From contig NZ_LBCQ02000010.1 in the NCBI RefSeq assembly GCF_001014615.2, positions 229,414-293,413 on the forward strand: 64,000 nucleotides of DNA. The letters run 5' to 3'. The position numbers and the translations under genes were made by a program. Of the stretch, positions 1-8,189 are shown in pieces; position 1 is the stretch's first letter; every line of letters starts with the position of its first letter. The notes under the pieces were generated by a model that did not search any database, was not told where the DNA came from, and saw only the letters and a list, made by a program, of their open reading frames with translations. The stretch comes from Aquamicrobium sp. LC103. Its GTDB lineage: Bacteria > Pseudomonadota > Alphaproteobacteria > Rhizobiales > Rhizobiaceae.

Positions 1-549
1 CGCCAGGAGGCGCTGTCGCGGCGCGACGCGCTCGATCCTCTCTGGCGCATCGAAGCCTCGCTCGCGATGGCGCGGGCCGCCGGCGAGCTCGCAGTGGAGC
101 CGGGAACGATCGTCTCCGGCTTCTGGCCGATGCGCTCCGAGGTCGACGTGCGCCCGCTGATGTTCGCCTTGCGCGAAAGCGGCGCCCGGCTTTGCCTTCC
201 CGCCATTCTCGACAGGACGACGATGGTGTTCCGCGAGCTGGTGCGCGGCGCGCCGCTGGTCGAGATGGGCTTCGGCACGGCGGGACCCGGCGAGGAGGCG
301 CAGGTGCTCGATCCTTCCGTGATGCTCGTGCCGCTCGCCGCCTTCGATGCGCGCGGCCATCGCATCGGCTACGGCGCCGGCTATTACGACCGGGCGATCG
401 AGCGGCTGCGGGAAAAGGGCACCGAACCGCGCCTCGTCGCCATTGCTTTCGACTGCCAGGAAGTGTCGGAAGTGCCGGACGAACCGCACGACGTCAGGCT
501 CGGCGAAATCCTCACCGAAAGCGGCTTGCGCCGGTTTCCCGCCGGATGA
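1..549 (+). CDS. 5-formyltetrahydrofolate cyclo-ligase, 5' end cut by window
   Basis: ATP-dependent conversion of 5-formyl-THF to 5,10-methenyl-THF in cytosolic folate metabolism. The reading frame is open from base 1 (first codons read RQEALSRRD), so the gene begins upstream; the ATG at 67 lies inside it. The family signature GYGAGYYDR is present in the C-terminal half, preceded by the VPLAAFD stretch that lines the substrate site. The C-terminus is complete. In many proteobacteria this gene follows the 6S RNA gene ssrS; if that holds here, ssrS lies just outside the window and cannot be checked. A short gap separates it from the next gene on the same strand, so the two may be co-transcribed. 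Confidence 0.9.
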   Translation, partial: RQEALSRRDALDPLWRIEASLAMARAAGELAVEPGTIVSGFWPMRSEVDVRPLMFALRESGARLCLPAILDRTTMVFRELVRGAPLVEMGFGTAGPGEEAQVLDPSVMLVPLAAFDARGHRIGYGAGYYDRAIERLREKGTEPRLVAIAFDCQEVSEVPDEPHDVRLGEILTESGLRRFPAG

Positions 550-585
550 ACGGCGCGGCCGGCGACGTCATGATCGGAGTAGCCG

Positions 586-993
586 ATGCACCTGGTCTTT
601 GCCTTCGGAACGCTGAAGCGCGGCTTTGCGCTGCATGATCGCGGCCTTGGCGGCGCGCGATTTCTTGGCGCATGCCGCATCGTCAAGCGCATGCCGATGC
701 TCGTCGCCGGCCCATGGTTCGCGCCGATGATGCTCGATCGGCCAGGCGAGGGCTTTCGCGTCAAAGGCGAACTCTACCAGGTCGACGATGCGCGGCTCCT
801 CGTCCTCGATCGGCTGGAATCGGTCGGCGAGCCCGGCAATTTCCGCATCGTTCTCGACGTCGAACTGGTCGGCGCCGGCGAGCTTCGCCGGGCTTTCGCC
901 TTCGTCAAGGCGCCCGAACTGGCCAAACCCGCCCATAGCGGCTATCTGGAGGACTATCAGGATCGCCGTTTCGTGCCGCCGGAGAGGCGCTAG
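586..993 (+). CDS. AIG2-like gamma-glutamylcyclotransferase-fold protein
   Basis: Small cytosolic protein of 135 residues. The N-terminus FAFGTLKRG matches the YGTLxxG loop of the gamma-glutamylcyclotransferase/AIG2 fold, and a glycine- and valine-rich beta barrel follows, with an acidic residue in the ELYQVDD region. In characterised relatives this fold cleaves gamma-glutamyl amino acids or gamma-glutamylamines to 5-oxoproline, but many bacterial members have no known substrate, so the substrate here is open. A GGAG sequence six bases before the ATG supports the start. It lies between the folate gene and the YmdB-type gene on the same strand. Confidence 0.75.
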   Translation: MHLVFAFGTLKRGFALHDRGLGGARFLGACRIVKRMPMLVAGPWFAPMMLDRPGEGFRVKGELYQVDDARLLVLDRLESVGEPGNFRIVLDVELVGAGELRRAFAFVKAPELAKPAHSGYLEDYQDRRFVPPERR

Positions 994-1065
994 CTGGCTC
1001 GCATCATTCCGCGTAGCTATCCACCTCATCATTCCGCCGGCCGGAGCCGCCGCAAGGATTGCCAT

Positions 1066-1887
1066 ATGAGACTTCTTTTTCTCGGGGACATGGTCGGGCG
1101 CTCGGGCCGCACGGCGGTGTGGGAGCGGCTCCCCTCGCTCATTTCCGACTTCAGGCTCGACTTCGTCATCGTCAATGGCGAGAACGCGGCCGGCGGCTTC
1201 GGCATCACCGAAGAGATTTTCCACCAGACGTTGAACGCCGGCGCCGATGTGGTGACCACGGGAAACCATGTCTGGGACCAGCGCGAGGCGCTGACCTTCG
1301 CGCCGCGCGAGGACCGCTTCCTCCGGCCCGCGAATTTCCCGAAGGGCACCCCCGGCCGCGGCTCCGGCGTCTACATGGCGAGGAACGGCGCGCGCGTCTT
1401 CGTCGCCAACATCATGGGACGCGTCTTCATGCATCCCGAGCTCGACGATCCGTTCCAGGCCGCCGAGCACGAGTTGGCCGCCTGCCCGCTCGGCGAGCAG
1501 GCGGACGCGGTGGTGATCGACTTCCACGCCGAGGCCACGTCGGAGAAGATGTGCTTCGCGCATTTCGTCGACGGGCGCGCCAGCCTGGTCGTCGGCACGC
1601 ATACCCATCAGCCGACCGCCGATCATCAGATCCTAAACGGCGGCACGGCCTATCTCACCGATGCCGGCATGTGCGGCGACTATGATTCCTCGCTCGGCAT
1701 GGACAAGGAAGAGCCGCTCAACCGCTTCCTCTCCAAGGTTCCCAAGGGCCGTTTCGAGGCGGCGGCGGGGCCGGCGACGATCTGCGGTGTGGCGGTGGAG
1801 ATTTCCGACCGCACCGGCCTCGCCGAGAAGATCGCGCCTCTCAGGCTGGGCCCCAGGCTCGAGGAAACGGTGCCCGCATTCTGGTAA
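1066..1887 (+). CDS. YmdB-type metallophosphoesterase (TIGR00282 family)
   Basis: Protein of 273 residues, the normal length for the TIGR00282/YmdB family of calcineurin-like phosphoesterases. Family metal-binding motifs are visible in order: GDMVGRSGR at the N-terminus, NGENAAGG near residue 40, TTGNHVWD near residue 65, DFHAEATSEK, GTHTHQPTAD and the C-terminal TDAGMCGDYDSSLG. Characterised members hydrolyse 2',3'-cyclic nucleotides with a di-iron centre and influence RNA turnover and biofilm choice in Bacillus; the physiological role in alphaproteobacteria is less clear. An AAGGA site stands about seven bases before the ATG. Confidence 0.88.
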   Translation: MRLLFLGDMVGRSGRTAVWERLPSLISDFRLDFVIVNGENAAGGFGITEEIFHQTLNAGADVVTTGNHVWDQREALTFAPREDRFLRPANFPKGTPGRGSGVYMARNGARVFVANIMGRVFMHPELDDPFQAAEHELAACPLGEQADAVVIDFHAEATSEKMCFAHFVDGRASLVVGTHTHQPTADHQILNGGTAYLTDAGMCGDYDSSLGMDKEEPLNRFLSKVPKGRFEAAAGPATICGVAVEISDRTGLAEKIAPLRLGPRLEETVPAFW

Positions 1888-1964
1888 GCCGTTGACGGCA
1901 ATCGGGCTTCGCCCTACCTCTTGCAGACTTTTCTTTGTTTTTTCACAGAAAGTCCGCAAAGCCG

Positions 1965-2732
1965 ATGATCGAATTCTTCGCGCAGCATCTCGATTGGCTC
2001 CACGACCCGACCGCCTGGGTCGCGCTCGTCACGCTCGTCGTTCTCGAGATTGTTCTCGGTATCGACAATCTGATCTTCATCTCGATCCTGACCAACAAGC
2101 TGCCCGAAGAGCATCGGGTCAGCGCGCGCAGGATCGGCATCGGCGCCGCGCTCGTCATGCGGCTGCTGCTGCTGGCGACGGTGGCCTATATCGTGCAGCT
2201 CACCCAGCCGCTTTTCGAGGCTTTCGGGCATCCATTCTCCTGGCGTGACCTGATTCTGATCGGCGGCGGCCTCTTCCTCGTCTGGAAGGCGACCAAGGAA
2301 ATTCACCATTCGGTCGATCCCGAAGACGGCAAGGACAACATCGTCGGCGAAACGCTGCAGGTGTCATTTGCCGGCGCGATCTTCCAGATCCTGCTGCTCG
2401 ACCTGGTCTTCTCGATCGATTCGATCATCACCGCGGTCGGCATGACCGACGAGATCGCCATCATGTACATCGCGGTGATCGCCGCCGTGACGGTGATGCT
2501 GATCGCGGTCAACCCGCTGTCGCGCTTCATCGAGAAGAACCCCACCATCGTCATGCTGGCGCTGGGCTTCCTGCTGATGATCGGCATGACGCTGATCGCC
2601 GACGGCATGGGCTTCCACGTGCCCAAGGGCTACATCTATGCCGCCATGGGCTTCTCGGCGCTGGTCGAGGGGTTGAACATGCTGGCGCGCCGCAAGCGCA
2701 AGCTGGACAAGGAAGGCGGCGGCGCGCACTGA
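1965..2732 (+). CDS. TerC family integral membrane protein
   Basis: Integral membrane protein of 255 residues with about seven hydrophobic segments. The conserved TerC elements are present: [12 protein letters not shown] in the first third and a second acidic motif [14 protein letters not shown] near residue 155, which are the paired negatively charged membrane motifs of the family. TerC proteins are linked to metal-ion (especially manganese) export and tellurite resistance; the actual substrate cannot be read from sequence. The ATG at 1965 is preferred over an upstream in-frame TTG at 1935 because the family N-terminus ([11 protein letters not shown]) starts here. It is convergent with the HxlR gene, separated by a terminator hairpin. 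Confidence 0.85.
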   Translation: MIEFFAQHLDWLHDPTAWVALVTLVVLEIVLGIDNLIFISILTNKLPEEHRVSARRIGIGAALVMRLLLLATVAYIVQLTQPLFEAFGHPFSWRDLILIGGGLFLVWKATKEIHHSVDPEDGKDNIVGETLQVSFAGAIFQILLLDLVFSIDSIITAVGMTDEIAIMYIAVIAAVTVMLIAVNPLSRFIEKNPTIVMLALGFLLMIGMTLIADGMGFHVPKGYIYAAMGFSALVEGLNMLARRKRKLDKEGGGAH

Positions 2733-2748
2733 CGCGCCGCATGCCTCC

Positions 2749-2782
2749 GGCTCAGGCCGTCTGAGCCAGCGGCCTATTTTTT
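2749..2782 (+). terminator. Terminator of the terC gene
   Basis: A perfect 7-bp stem (GGCTCAG at 2749-2755, CTGAGCC at 2761-2767) with a five-base loop, followed after nine bases by a run of six T. It lies between two convergent genes and reads best on the plus strand. The T run overlaps the end of the regulator gene on the other strand. Confidence 0.6.
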
Positions 2783-3121
2783 CGCGCCGGCGCGAAGCGC
2801 CTCCAGCTTGCCGCCATGCTCCTCGCCCCATTTGGCGAGCGAGACCAGTGCGTCGTCGAGCGACGCACCGAGTTCCGTCGCGGAATATTCGACCCGCGGC
2901 GGCACCTCGTGGAACACCTTGCGGTGCACGATCCCGTCGGCCTCCATCTCGCGCAGTTGCTGGATCAGCACCTTCTCGCTGATCTCGGGCACCAGCCGTC
3001 GCAACTCCCCGAAGCGACGCGGCTCGTTGCGCACCAGCCAGAGGATATAGGCCTTCCATTTGCCGCCGATCACCTGGAAGGCGGGGCCCAGCCCGCAAAA
3101 TTCCGGCTGCTGTTTTGCCAT
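2774..3121 (-). CDS. HxlR family winged-helix transcriptional regulator
   Basis: DNA-binding protein of 115 residues, typical HxlR length. The N-terminal cysteine in the PEFCGLGPAFQVIGGKW segment, the recognition region RRFGELRRLVPEISEKVLIQQL and the wing EVPPRVEYSATELG are all family hallmarks. The start is ATG 3121, with GAGG five to six bases upstream; a TTG at 3133 is an alternative. It is divergently arranged with a glutathione S-transferase gene, and the gap holds a strong palindrome, so it probably controls both itself and the transferase. Some HxlR proteins sense electrophiles through the N-terminal cysteine, which would fit a GST target; that part is inference. Confidence 0.88.
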   Translation of the reverse strand: MAKQQPEFCGLGPAFQVIGGKWKAYILWLVRNEPRRFGELRRLVPEISEKVLIQQLREMEADGIVHRKVFHEVPPRVEYSATELGASLDDALVSLAKWGEEHGGKLEALRAGAKK

Positions 3122-3149
3122 GGTTTTCCTCAATACTTACCATAAAGTC

Positions 3150-3174
3150 AGTACCTTACCATATTGTAGGTACT
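3150..3174. promoter_or_regulatory. Probable HxlR operator
   Basis: Perfect inverted repeat AGTACCT / AGGTACT separated by 11 bases, in the gap between the divergent regulator and GST genes. A partial second copy of the left arm region, TACTTACCATA at 3134-3144, repeats as TACCTTACCATA at 3152-3163. The GTAC-centred arms resemble operators reported for HxlR-type regulators. Binding itself is inferred. Confidence 0.6.
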
Positions 3175-3260
3175 TGCCGATCGTCAAGTATTGCATAGGT
3201 TTGCCGCAGTTCCGCACCGATCCCGCATCGGCGGCGGGCTCGACAAGAAAGGAAACTGCA

Positions 3261-3965
3261 ATGGAACCTGTGCTCTTCTACGGCATCCCGCATGGCTGCT
3301 CGTTCGGCTCGATCGTCGCGCTCGAATGGCTCGGCAAACCATATCGTCTCGTCCGCATCGACATGCTGGCGAAGGAAAAGGACGCCCGCTATATCGAGGT
3401 GAGCCCGCTCGGCCAGACGCCGGCGCTCGTTCTCGAGGATGGGCGTCCGCTAACCGAGAGCCTCGCGATACTGCTCAACATCGCCGGGCGCGATCTCGGC
3501 AGCGGGCTGGGCTTTGCCCAGGGCACGCCCGAACTCGACCGGCTGAACAGCATGCTTTCCTATCTCCACACGACCTTCCATTCGGCCTTCGCGCCGGCAT
3601 GGACGGCCTACAAGCTGGCGGAGGACGATCCCGACCGGGAAATGCTGCGCGCGCTGGCAAGGGATCAGGCGGCGAAGTGCTATGCCCGTCTCCAGGACAT
3701 GCTGGAGGGCAGGGGCTGGCTCGCCGGCGATAGGAAGACCGTGGCCGACGCCTATTTCATCGGCATCGCGCGCTGGGGCGAGGATCTCGGCCTGTTCGAT
3801 CTCGCCAGCGAATATCCTGGCCTCCACGAGCACATCCGCAAGCTCGAGGCGGATCCCGGCGTCGTCTTCGCCCATGCCATCGAGGACGGCAGGCCCGCGA
3901 CTTCCAGCGGCGGCTTCCTCGGCCATGTCACGCCCGAGGAACTGGAGGTCCGCGCGGCCGCCTGA
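3261..3965 (+). CDS. Glutathione S-transferase family protein
   Basis: Cytosolic protein of 234 residues with an N-terminal thioredoxin-like domain (LFYGIPHGCSFGS..., then SPLGQTPALVLEDGRPLTES near residues 50-70, the glutathione-binding cis-Pro and ES motif) and an all-helical C-terminal domain with the N-capping KTVADAYF motif. The serine or cysteine in PHGCSFGS is the likely catalytic position. The ATG at 3261 follows AAAGGAAACTGCA, a good ribosome-binding site, and starts exactly at the domain; longer upstream frames run into the regulator promoter. Divergent from the HxlR gene, so probably induced through it. Substrate unknown. Confidence 0.85.
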   Translation: MEPVLFYGIPHGCSFGSIVALEWLGKPYRLVRIDMLAKEKDARYIEVSPLGQTPALVLEDGRPLTESLAILLNIAGRDLGSGLGFAQGTPELDRLNSMLSYLHTTFHSAFAPAWTAYKLAEDDPDREMLRALARDQAAKCYARLQDMLEGRGWLAGDRKTVADAYFIGIARWGEDLGLFDLASEYPGLHEHIRKLEADPGVVFAHAIEDGRPATSSGGFLGHVTPEELEVRAAA

Positions 3966-3980
3966 GGCTGCGCCGTCGAT

Positions 3981-4006
3981 CTCCCCGCGGCGCGAGCCGC
4001 GGGGAG
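3981..4006. terminator. Strong hairpin between convergent GST and MBL genes
   Basis: Perfect 11-bp stem with a GCGA tetraloop (arms 3981-3991 and 3996-4006). There is no clear T run on either side, but its place between two convergent stop codons suggests termination in both directions. Confidence 0.6.
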
Positions 4007-4009
4007 GCC

Positions 4010-4807
4010 TCACACACCTTCCAGCACCAGGATGGTCGGCCGTTTCGGCAAGCTGCGCAGCGAGACCTTGAACGAGCGCTCCTCGGAAAACCTGACGTCG
4101 AAGGTTTCGCCCATCGCGGCGGTGAACTCGCCCATCGGCGTCGCGTGGCGATGCATGGGCAGGATGATCGACGAGAAGAGCCGCTTGGCGATCTCGCTCA
4201 TCGCATCGACCGAAAGCGTCATGCCGCCGTCGATCGGCACCATGACGACGTCGAGCCGGCCGATCGCGCCGTAATGCGCATCCTCGAGATGGTGATGCAG
4301 ATGCCCGAGATGGCCGATGCACAGCCCCGCCACCTCGAAGATGAAGATCGAATTGCCGTCCCGCTCCATCTCGCCCCAGCGTCGGATGTCGGTCGGCACG
4401 TTGCGGATATAGACATCGTCGATCACGACCGCATGCTTCGCCGGCCCGCCATCCGGATTCCAGCCGCGCAGGACGTGCTCGATGCCTGGATCGGGCATTT
4501 CCGTGTAGTGCGTCCGGTGCGCCTTGTTCATGGTTACGACCCGCGGCAGCGGATCGCCTCCGTAAACGCCGCTGAAATCGGTGGCGATGCGCACGCCGGC
4601 CGGCGTCTCGACGATATAGGTGGAATGGCCGGCATAGGTGATCGTCACCTCGCCCTCCTCCGCCTGGGCGAGCGAGAAATTCGCGTAGGTGACGTTGGGG
4701 AGCGATTGCGCCACGGCGAGGCACTGGCTCGGTGCCTCCTCCTGCGCTGAGGCAGGCGTGGCGAGGCTGAGAAGGAGGATGACGGCGAGCAGGCGGATGG
4801 AGATCAT
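4010..4807 (-). CDS. Exported metallo-beta-lactamase-fold hydrolase
   Basis: Protein of 265 residues. The first 22 residues form a classic signal peptide ending in the signal-peptidase site ASA-QE, so it should act in the periplasm. The body has the metallo-beta-lactamase fold of the UlaG-like group: TYAGHSTYIVET, then an HxxH element in NKAHRTHY, a histidine-rich GHLGHLHHH segment and PMHRHATP near the C-terminus. These histidines are the expected metal ligands, though the spacing differs from the standard HxHxDH. Start ATG 4807 is chosen because it opens the signal peptide; upstream in-frame codons to 4882 add nonsense sequence. Substrate unknown. Confidence 0.75.
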   Translation of the reverse strand: MISIRLLAVILLLSLATPASAQEEAPSQCLAVAQSLPNVTYANFSLAQAEEGEVTITYAGHSTYIVETPAGVRIATDFSGVYGGDPLPRVVTMNKAHRTHYTEMPDPGIEHVLRGWNPDGGPAKHAVVIDDVYIRNVPTDIRRWGEMERDGNSIFIFEVAGLCIGHLGHLHHHLEDAHYGAIGRLDVVMVPIDGGMTLSVDAMSEIAKRLFSSIILPMHRHATPMGEFTAAMGETFDVRFSEERSFKVSLRSLPKRPTILVLEGV

Positions 4808-5013
4808 TTGCGGCTCCGGTGTCGGCTGCGTTAAGGGCCTGGAAGGCGATGACAGCCTAAGCCGGACCACAACCGTGGCCATTCATTTCACCGCCTTGCC
4901 GGGTCACGATTTCGCGAGCGGCGGCGCCTTTTTCGATCATCTGGACGTTTGACGGCAATTTATCTATAACGCCGCCATTCACGATCATCTTCGGAAATCC
5001 AGACAGGGGTCCC

Positions 5014-5763
5014 ATGGCCGGCCATTCACAATTCAAGAACATCATGCATCGCAAGGGCCGCCAGGACGCGGTCCGGTCGAAGATGTTTTCGAAGCTTGCG
5101 CGCGAGATAACCGTCGCCGCCAAGGCCGGCCTGCCCGACCCCGACATGAACCCGCGCCTGCGTCTGGCGATCCAGAACGCCAAGGCGCAGTCGATGCCCA
5201 AGGACAACATCCAGCGCGCCATCAACAAGGCCGCCGGCGGCGATGCGGAGAATTACGAGGAAGTGCGCTACGAAGGCTACGGGCCGGGCGGCGTCGCCGT
5301 CATCGTGGAGGCGCTGACCGACAACCGCAACCGCACCGCCTCCAATGTACGCGCCGCCTTCACCAAGGCCGGCGGCGCTCTCGGCGAGACCGGCTCGGTC
5401 GCCTTCATGTTCGACCGTGTCGGCGAGATCGTCTACAAGCCCGAGGCCGGCGATGCCGACAAGGTGATGGAAGCCGCGATCGAGGCCGGCGCGGACGACG
5501 TGCAGTCGGACGAGGACGGCCATGTCATCCTCTGCGCCTTCGAGAGCATCGGCGACGTGACTTCAGCACTGGAAGCCGCGCTGGGCGAGGCGGAATCGGT
5601 CAAGACGATCTGGAAACCGCAGACGACGACGCCCGTCGACGAGGACCGCGCGCAATCGATCCTCAAGCTCGTCGCCACCCTCGACGACGATGACGACGTG
5701 CAGAACGTCTACGCCAATTTCGAGGTCGACGACGAGACCATGGCGAAGCTGAGCGCGGCCTGA
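5014..5763 (+). CDS. YebC/PmpR family regulator
   Basis: Protein of 249 residues, full length for the YebC family. It begins with the invariant [18 protein letters not shown] stretch and contains [11 protein letters not shown] and YEGYGPGG, both diagnostic. YebC proteins are DNA-binding regulators in some bacteria (PmpR, quorum sensing) and, more recently, some members have been tied to translation of proline-rich stretches. Which role applies here is not readable. GGGGTC lies upstream of the ATG. In many bacteria this gene precedes ruvCAB; that operon is not present here. Confidence 0.93.
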   Translation: MAGHSQFKNIMHRKGRQDAVRSKMFSKLAREITVAAKAGLPDPDMNPRLRLAIQNAKAQSMPKDNIQRAINKAAGGDAENYEEVRYEGYGPGGVAVIVEALTDNRNRTASNVRAAFTKAGGALGETGSVAFMFDRVGEIVYKPEAGDADKVMEAAIEAGADDVQSDEDGHVILCAFESIGDVTSALEAALGEAESVKTIWKPQTTTPVDEDRAQSILKLVATLDDDDDVQNVYANFEVDDETMAKLSAA

Positions 5764-5799
5764 AGCCCGCGACTTCGGCTCGCACGATCAGGACGACCC

Positions 5800-6099
5800 A
5801 TGAGCACGTCGCGCCCCGTCATCCGCATCGTTTACTGCACGCAATGCCAGTGGCTGTTGCGGGCGGCATGGATGGCGCAGGAACTGCTCTCGACCTTCGG
5901 GTCCGATATCGGCGAGGTCGCGCTGGTTCCGGGCACGGGCGGCATATTCGAGATACACTGTGACGGAGAACTCATCTGGGAGCGCAAGCGCGACGGCGGC
6001 TTCCCGGAAGCCAAGGTGCTGAAGCAGCGCGTTCGCGACATCGTCTGGCCGGAGCGCGATCTCGGCCATTCCGACCGGAATAAAGGCGACGAGAGGTAG
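5800..6099 (+). CDS. SelT/SelW/SelH-type redox protein
   Basis: Protein of 99 residues of the Rdx family. The N-terminal beta strand leads to the CTQC motif (residues 13-16), the position of Cys-x-x-Sec in the eukaryotic selenoproteins, and the family GGIFEIHCDGELIWERK and GGFPEAKVLKQRVRD segments follow. Both active-site positions are cysteine here, so no selenocysteine is involved. It is expected to be a small cytosolic thioredoxin-like oxidoreductase with unknown partner. It follows yebC by 36 bases and may share its transcript. Confidence 0.85.
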   Translation: MSTSRPVIRIVYCTQCQWLLRAAWMAQELLSTFGSDIGEVALVPGTGGIFEIHCDGELIWERKRDGGFPEAKVLKQRVRDIVWPERDLGHSDRNKGDER

Positions 6100-6120
6100 A
6101 CCTGGGTTTCAGGTGCGTCG

Positions 6121-6286
6121 TGCGTCCTTCGAGGCTCGCTGCGCTCGCACCTCAGGATGAGGGAGGCCGGCGCAACGAACCTCCCAAAGTAAAGGCGCTC
6201 GAATTTGAGTTCGCTGTACTCGCGACGGCCCGACGCACGACGCCCCTCATCCTGAGGTGCGAGCGCAGCGAGCCTCGAAGGACGCA
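6121..6286. repeat. 43-bp perfect inverted repeat (intergenic palindromic element)
   Basis: Bases 6121-6163 are the exact reverse complement of 6244-6286 (43 of 43), separated by 80 bases. Each arm contains a shorter nested palindromic core around GCTCGCTGCGCTCGC. A second, shorter inverted match (gcgtcgtgcgtc near 6115 and its complement near 6233) lies at the outer-left and inner-right edges. Sequences of this kind (CCTCATCCTGAGGTGCGAGC...) are common intergenic repeats in rhizobia. It sits between convergent genes. Transcribed RNA would form a very long hairpin. Confidence 0.85.
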
Positions 6287-6301
6287 CCCACCATAAAACC
6301 C

Positions 6302-6337
6302 AAAAAAGAAAAGGCCCCGGTCTCCCGGAGCCTTTTT
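6302..6337 (-). terminator. Rho-independent terminator of carD
   Basis: On the minus strand a GC-rich stem (GCTCCGGG / CCGGGGC with an AGA loop) is flanked by A and T runs and followed by TTTTCTTTTTTG. It starts 24 bases after the carD stop codon. A textbook terminator. Confidence 0.85.
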
Positions 6338-6360
6338 CATTCGCGAAACCGGAAGCTGGC

Positions 6361-6933
6361 TTATGCCGCCTCTTCCTGCTCGGTCTCCTCGTTGTCGGCC
6401 TTGGTGCCGCGGCGGGGACCCTTGTTGAGGTTGGCCTCGATGAGGCGAACCGCCTCCGTGTCCGACATGCGGTTGACGGCGGCAATCTCGCGCGCCATGC
6501 GGTCGAGCGCAGCCTCGTAGAGCTGGCGCTCGGAATAGGACTGCTCGGGCTGGTTCTCGGCGCGATAGAGATCGCGCACGACCTCGGAGATCGAGATCAG
6601 GTCGCCGGAATTGATCTTCGCATCATATTCCTGCGCGCGGCGCGACCACATGGTGCGCTTCACCCGGGCACGGCCCTGGACGACCTTGAGCGCGCGGTCG
6701 ACATAGTCGGTCTCCGACAGCTTGCGCATGCCGATCGACGTCGCCTTGGCGACCGGCACCTTCAGCCGCATCTTGTCTTTCTGGAAATCGATAACGAACA
6801 GTTCCAGCTTGTGTCCCGCGACTTCCTGCTCTTCGATCGTTACGATCTGCCCCACGCCGTGAGCCGGATATACGATGTATTCGCCGGTCTTGAATCCCTG
6901 ACGGGTCGCGGATTTCTTCTGCTGGGTTGCCAT
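6361..6933 (-). CDS. CarD family transcriptional regulator (CdnL-like)
   Basis: Protein of 190 residues. The N-terminal RNA-polymerase-interacting Tudor-like domain begins at about residue 16 (KTGEYIVYPAHGVGQI) and the C-terminal helical DNA-binding domain includes RRAQEYDAKINSGD and AENQPEQSYSERQLYEAAL. CarD/CdnL binds the RNA polymerase beta subunit and stabilises open promoter complexes, especially at rRNA promoters; in Caulobacter CdnL affects growth and metabolism. Transcribed away from a 381-bp gap and closed by a strong terminator, so probably monocistronic. The C-terminal tail is acidic and low-complexity. Confidence 0.92.
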   Translation of the reverse strand: MATQQKKSATRQGFKTGEYIVYPAHGVGQIVTIEEQEVAGHKLELFVIDFQKDKMRLKVPVAKATSIGMRKLSETDYVDRALKVVQGRARVKRTMWSRRAQEYDAKINSGDLISISEVVRDLYRAENQPEQSYSERQLYEAALDRMAREIAAVNRMSDTEAVRLIEANLNKGPRRGTKADNEETEQEEAA

Positions 6934-7314
6934 ACGCCCTGTACTCCTTCTTTCGACACCGTTTCTCGGCGATCGTTGTCATGTACATTGGCCGAAAAGC
7001 CGGCCGGCCAGTGGAACCGGAGACGCGACATGAGGCAGCGGCCGGAGAAGCGCTTGAGAGCCCTGCACGACACGAAGATGTCGCCTGGCCCAGCTCGCCT
7101 GGTCCGGATCGCTTGCCTGCCTTTCAATGATTAGAGCGCTTGCGCCATAAATCGACGTTCGTCACCGGCATGTTGACGTATATCTATCATAAAAAGCTGA
7201 AAGAATCAAGAATTTGCCGCATGCGCGAAAAGACGGCCGCCGCAACGCCCGTTTCCTCCGACACCATCGCCGATGGACATCCAGACCTGACGCAACGTCA
7301 GGTCGCGCCTCGCT
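6934..7314. other. Intergenic stretch carrying the carD promoter region
   Basis: No convincing gene. The part near 6934-7010 should hold the carD promoter. AT content rises around 7140-7220. A hairpin at the ferredoxin end is listed separately. No tRNA or conserved RNA is recognisable. Confidence 0.4.
7284..7304 (-). terminator. Hairpin downstream of fdxA
   Basis: Perfect 9-bp stem GACCTGACG / CGTCAGGTC with a three-base loop, 11 bases after the ferredoxin stop codon. No T run follows, so termination is likely but not certain. Confidence 0.5.
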
Positions 7315-7653
7315 TCAGTCGCCTTCGCCGGGTTCGGCCGAGAAATACTTCTCGAACTTCTCCTCGATTCCGTCGAACTCCTTGGCGTCCGCCGGAGGCT
7401 CCTTCTTCGCGGTGATGTTGGGCCATTTCGAGGCGTATTCGGTGTTGATCTGCAGCCATTTGTCGAGGCCGGGCTCGGTGTCGGGCTTGATCGCCTCGGC
7501 GGGGCATTCCGGCTCGCAGACACCGCAGTCGATGCACTCGTCAGGGTGGATGACGAGCATGTTTTCGCCTTCGTAGAAGCAATCGACCGGACAGACCTCG
7601 ATGCAGTCCATATATTTGCATTTGATGCAATTGTCGGTCACGACGTAGGTCAT
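7315..7653 (-). CDS. fdxA: Ferredoxin FdxA, seven-iron type
   Basis: Soluble electron carrier of 112 residues. The N-terminal ferredoxin fold has cysteines at 9, 17 and 21 with an extra one at 12, and a second set [12 protein letters not shown] at residues 40-50, the pattern of a [3Fe-4S][4Fe-4S] ferredoxin. A helical C-terminal extension (residues 60-112) is normal for alphaproteobacterial FdxA. Start ATG 7653 gives the standard [10 protein letters not shown]-terminus; the longer frame upstream is not part of the family. Electron partner unknown. The S4 and helicase genes lie upstream on the same strand, an arrangement common in this order. Confidence 0.93.
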   Translation of the reverse strand: MTYVVTDNCIKCKYMDCIEVCPVDCFYEGENMLVIHPDECIDCGVCEPECPAEAIKPDTEPGLDKWLQINTEYASKWPNITAKKEPPADAKEFDGIEEKFEKYFSAEPGEGD

Positions 7654-7784
7654 GGGAAGGCTCCAGCCTTTCGGCACTCTCGATATCCGGCGGTGAGGTA
7701 ACGCCTTTGCCCCCGTGTTGCAAGGGTGACCATTGCGCACATTGCGGACGTGGCGGAACGGTTTTCCCCGTATTGGATCAGGGC

Positions 7785-8189
7785 CTATTCGCCATTGCCA
7801 CCGTCATCGCCGCCACGCCAGGCGTCGAGATCGCGCCGTTCTCTCTTTGTGGGCCGGCCGCTGCCGGCTTTGCGTACGGGCGCGAGCGCATCCGGCAGCG
7901 CCTGGCCGGACGGTGCCGGCGGCGGCGTCAGATCCTCGTAAAGCGTGCGCGCCTCCTCCGCCGGACCGCGACGCGCGCCGCAGTCGACGACGCGATAGAC
8001 GATCACCCGGCGCTCGAGCGTTATCGTCAGCACGTCGCCGGGCTTCACCGTCTGCGATGGGTGGTCGGTCTTGTCGCGGTTGATGCGGACGCGGCCGGCC
8101 TGCACGAACTTGGCTGCCAGCGAGCGTGATTTCACCACGCGCGCGAAGAACAGCCATTTGTCGATGCGTTGCCTGCCCTCGCCCGCCAT
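7785..8189 (-). CDS. S4-domain RNA-binding protein (HslR-like)
   Basis: Protein of 134 residues. The S4 domain occupies residues 8-70 ([38 protein letters not shown]), as in HslR/Hsp15, which in E. coli rescues stalled 50S subunits carrying nascent chains. The C-terminal tail is basic and rich in Arg and Pro. It starts immediately after the stop codon of the large helicase gene (no gap), so the two are almost certainly translated from one message, pointing to a shared role in RNA or ribosome handling. Confidence 0.87.
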   Translation of the reverse strand: MAGEGRQRIDKWLFFARVVKSRSLAAKFVQAGRVRINRDKTDHPSQTVKPGDVLTITLERRVIVYRVVDCGARRGPAEEARTLYEDLTPPPAPSGQALPDALAPVRKAGSGRPTKRERRDLDAWRGGDDGGNGE

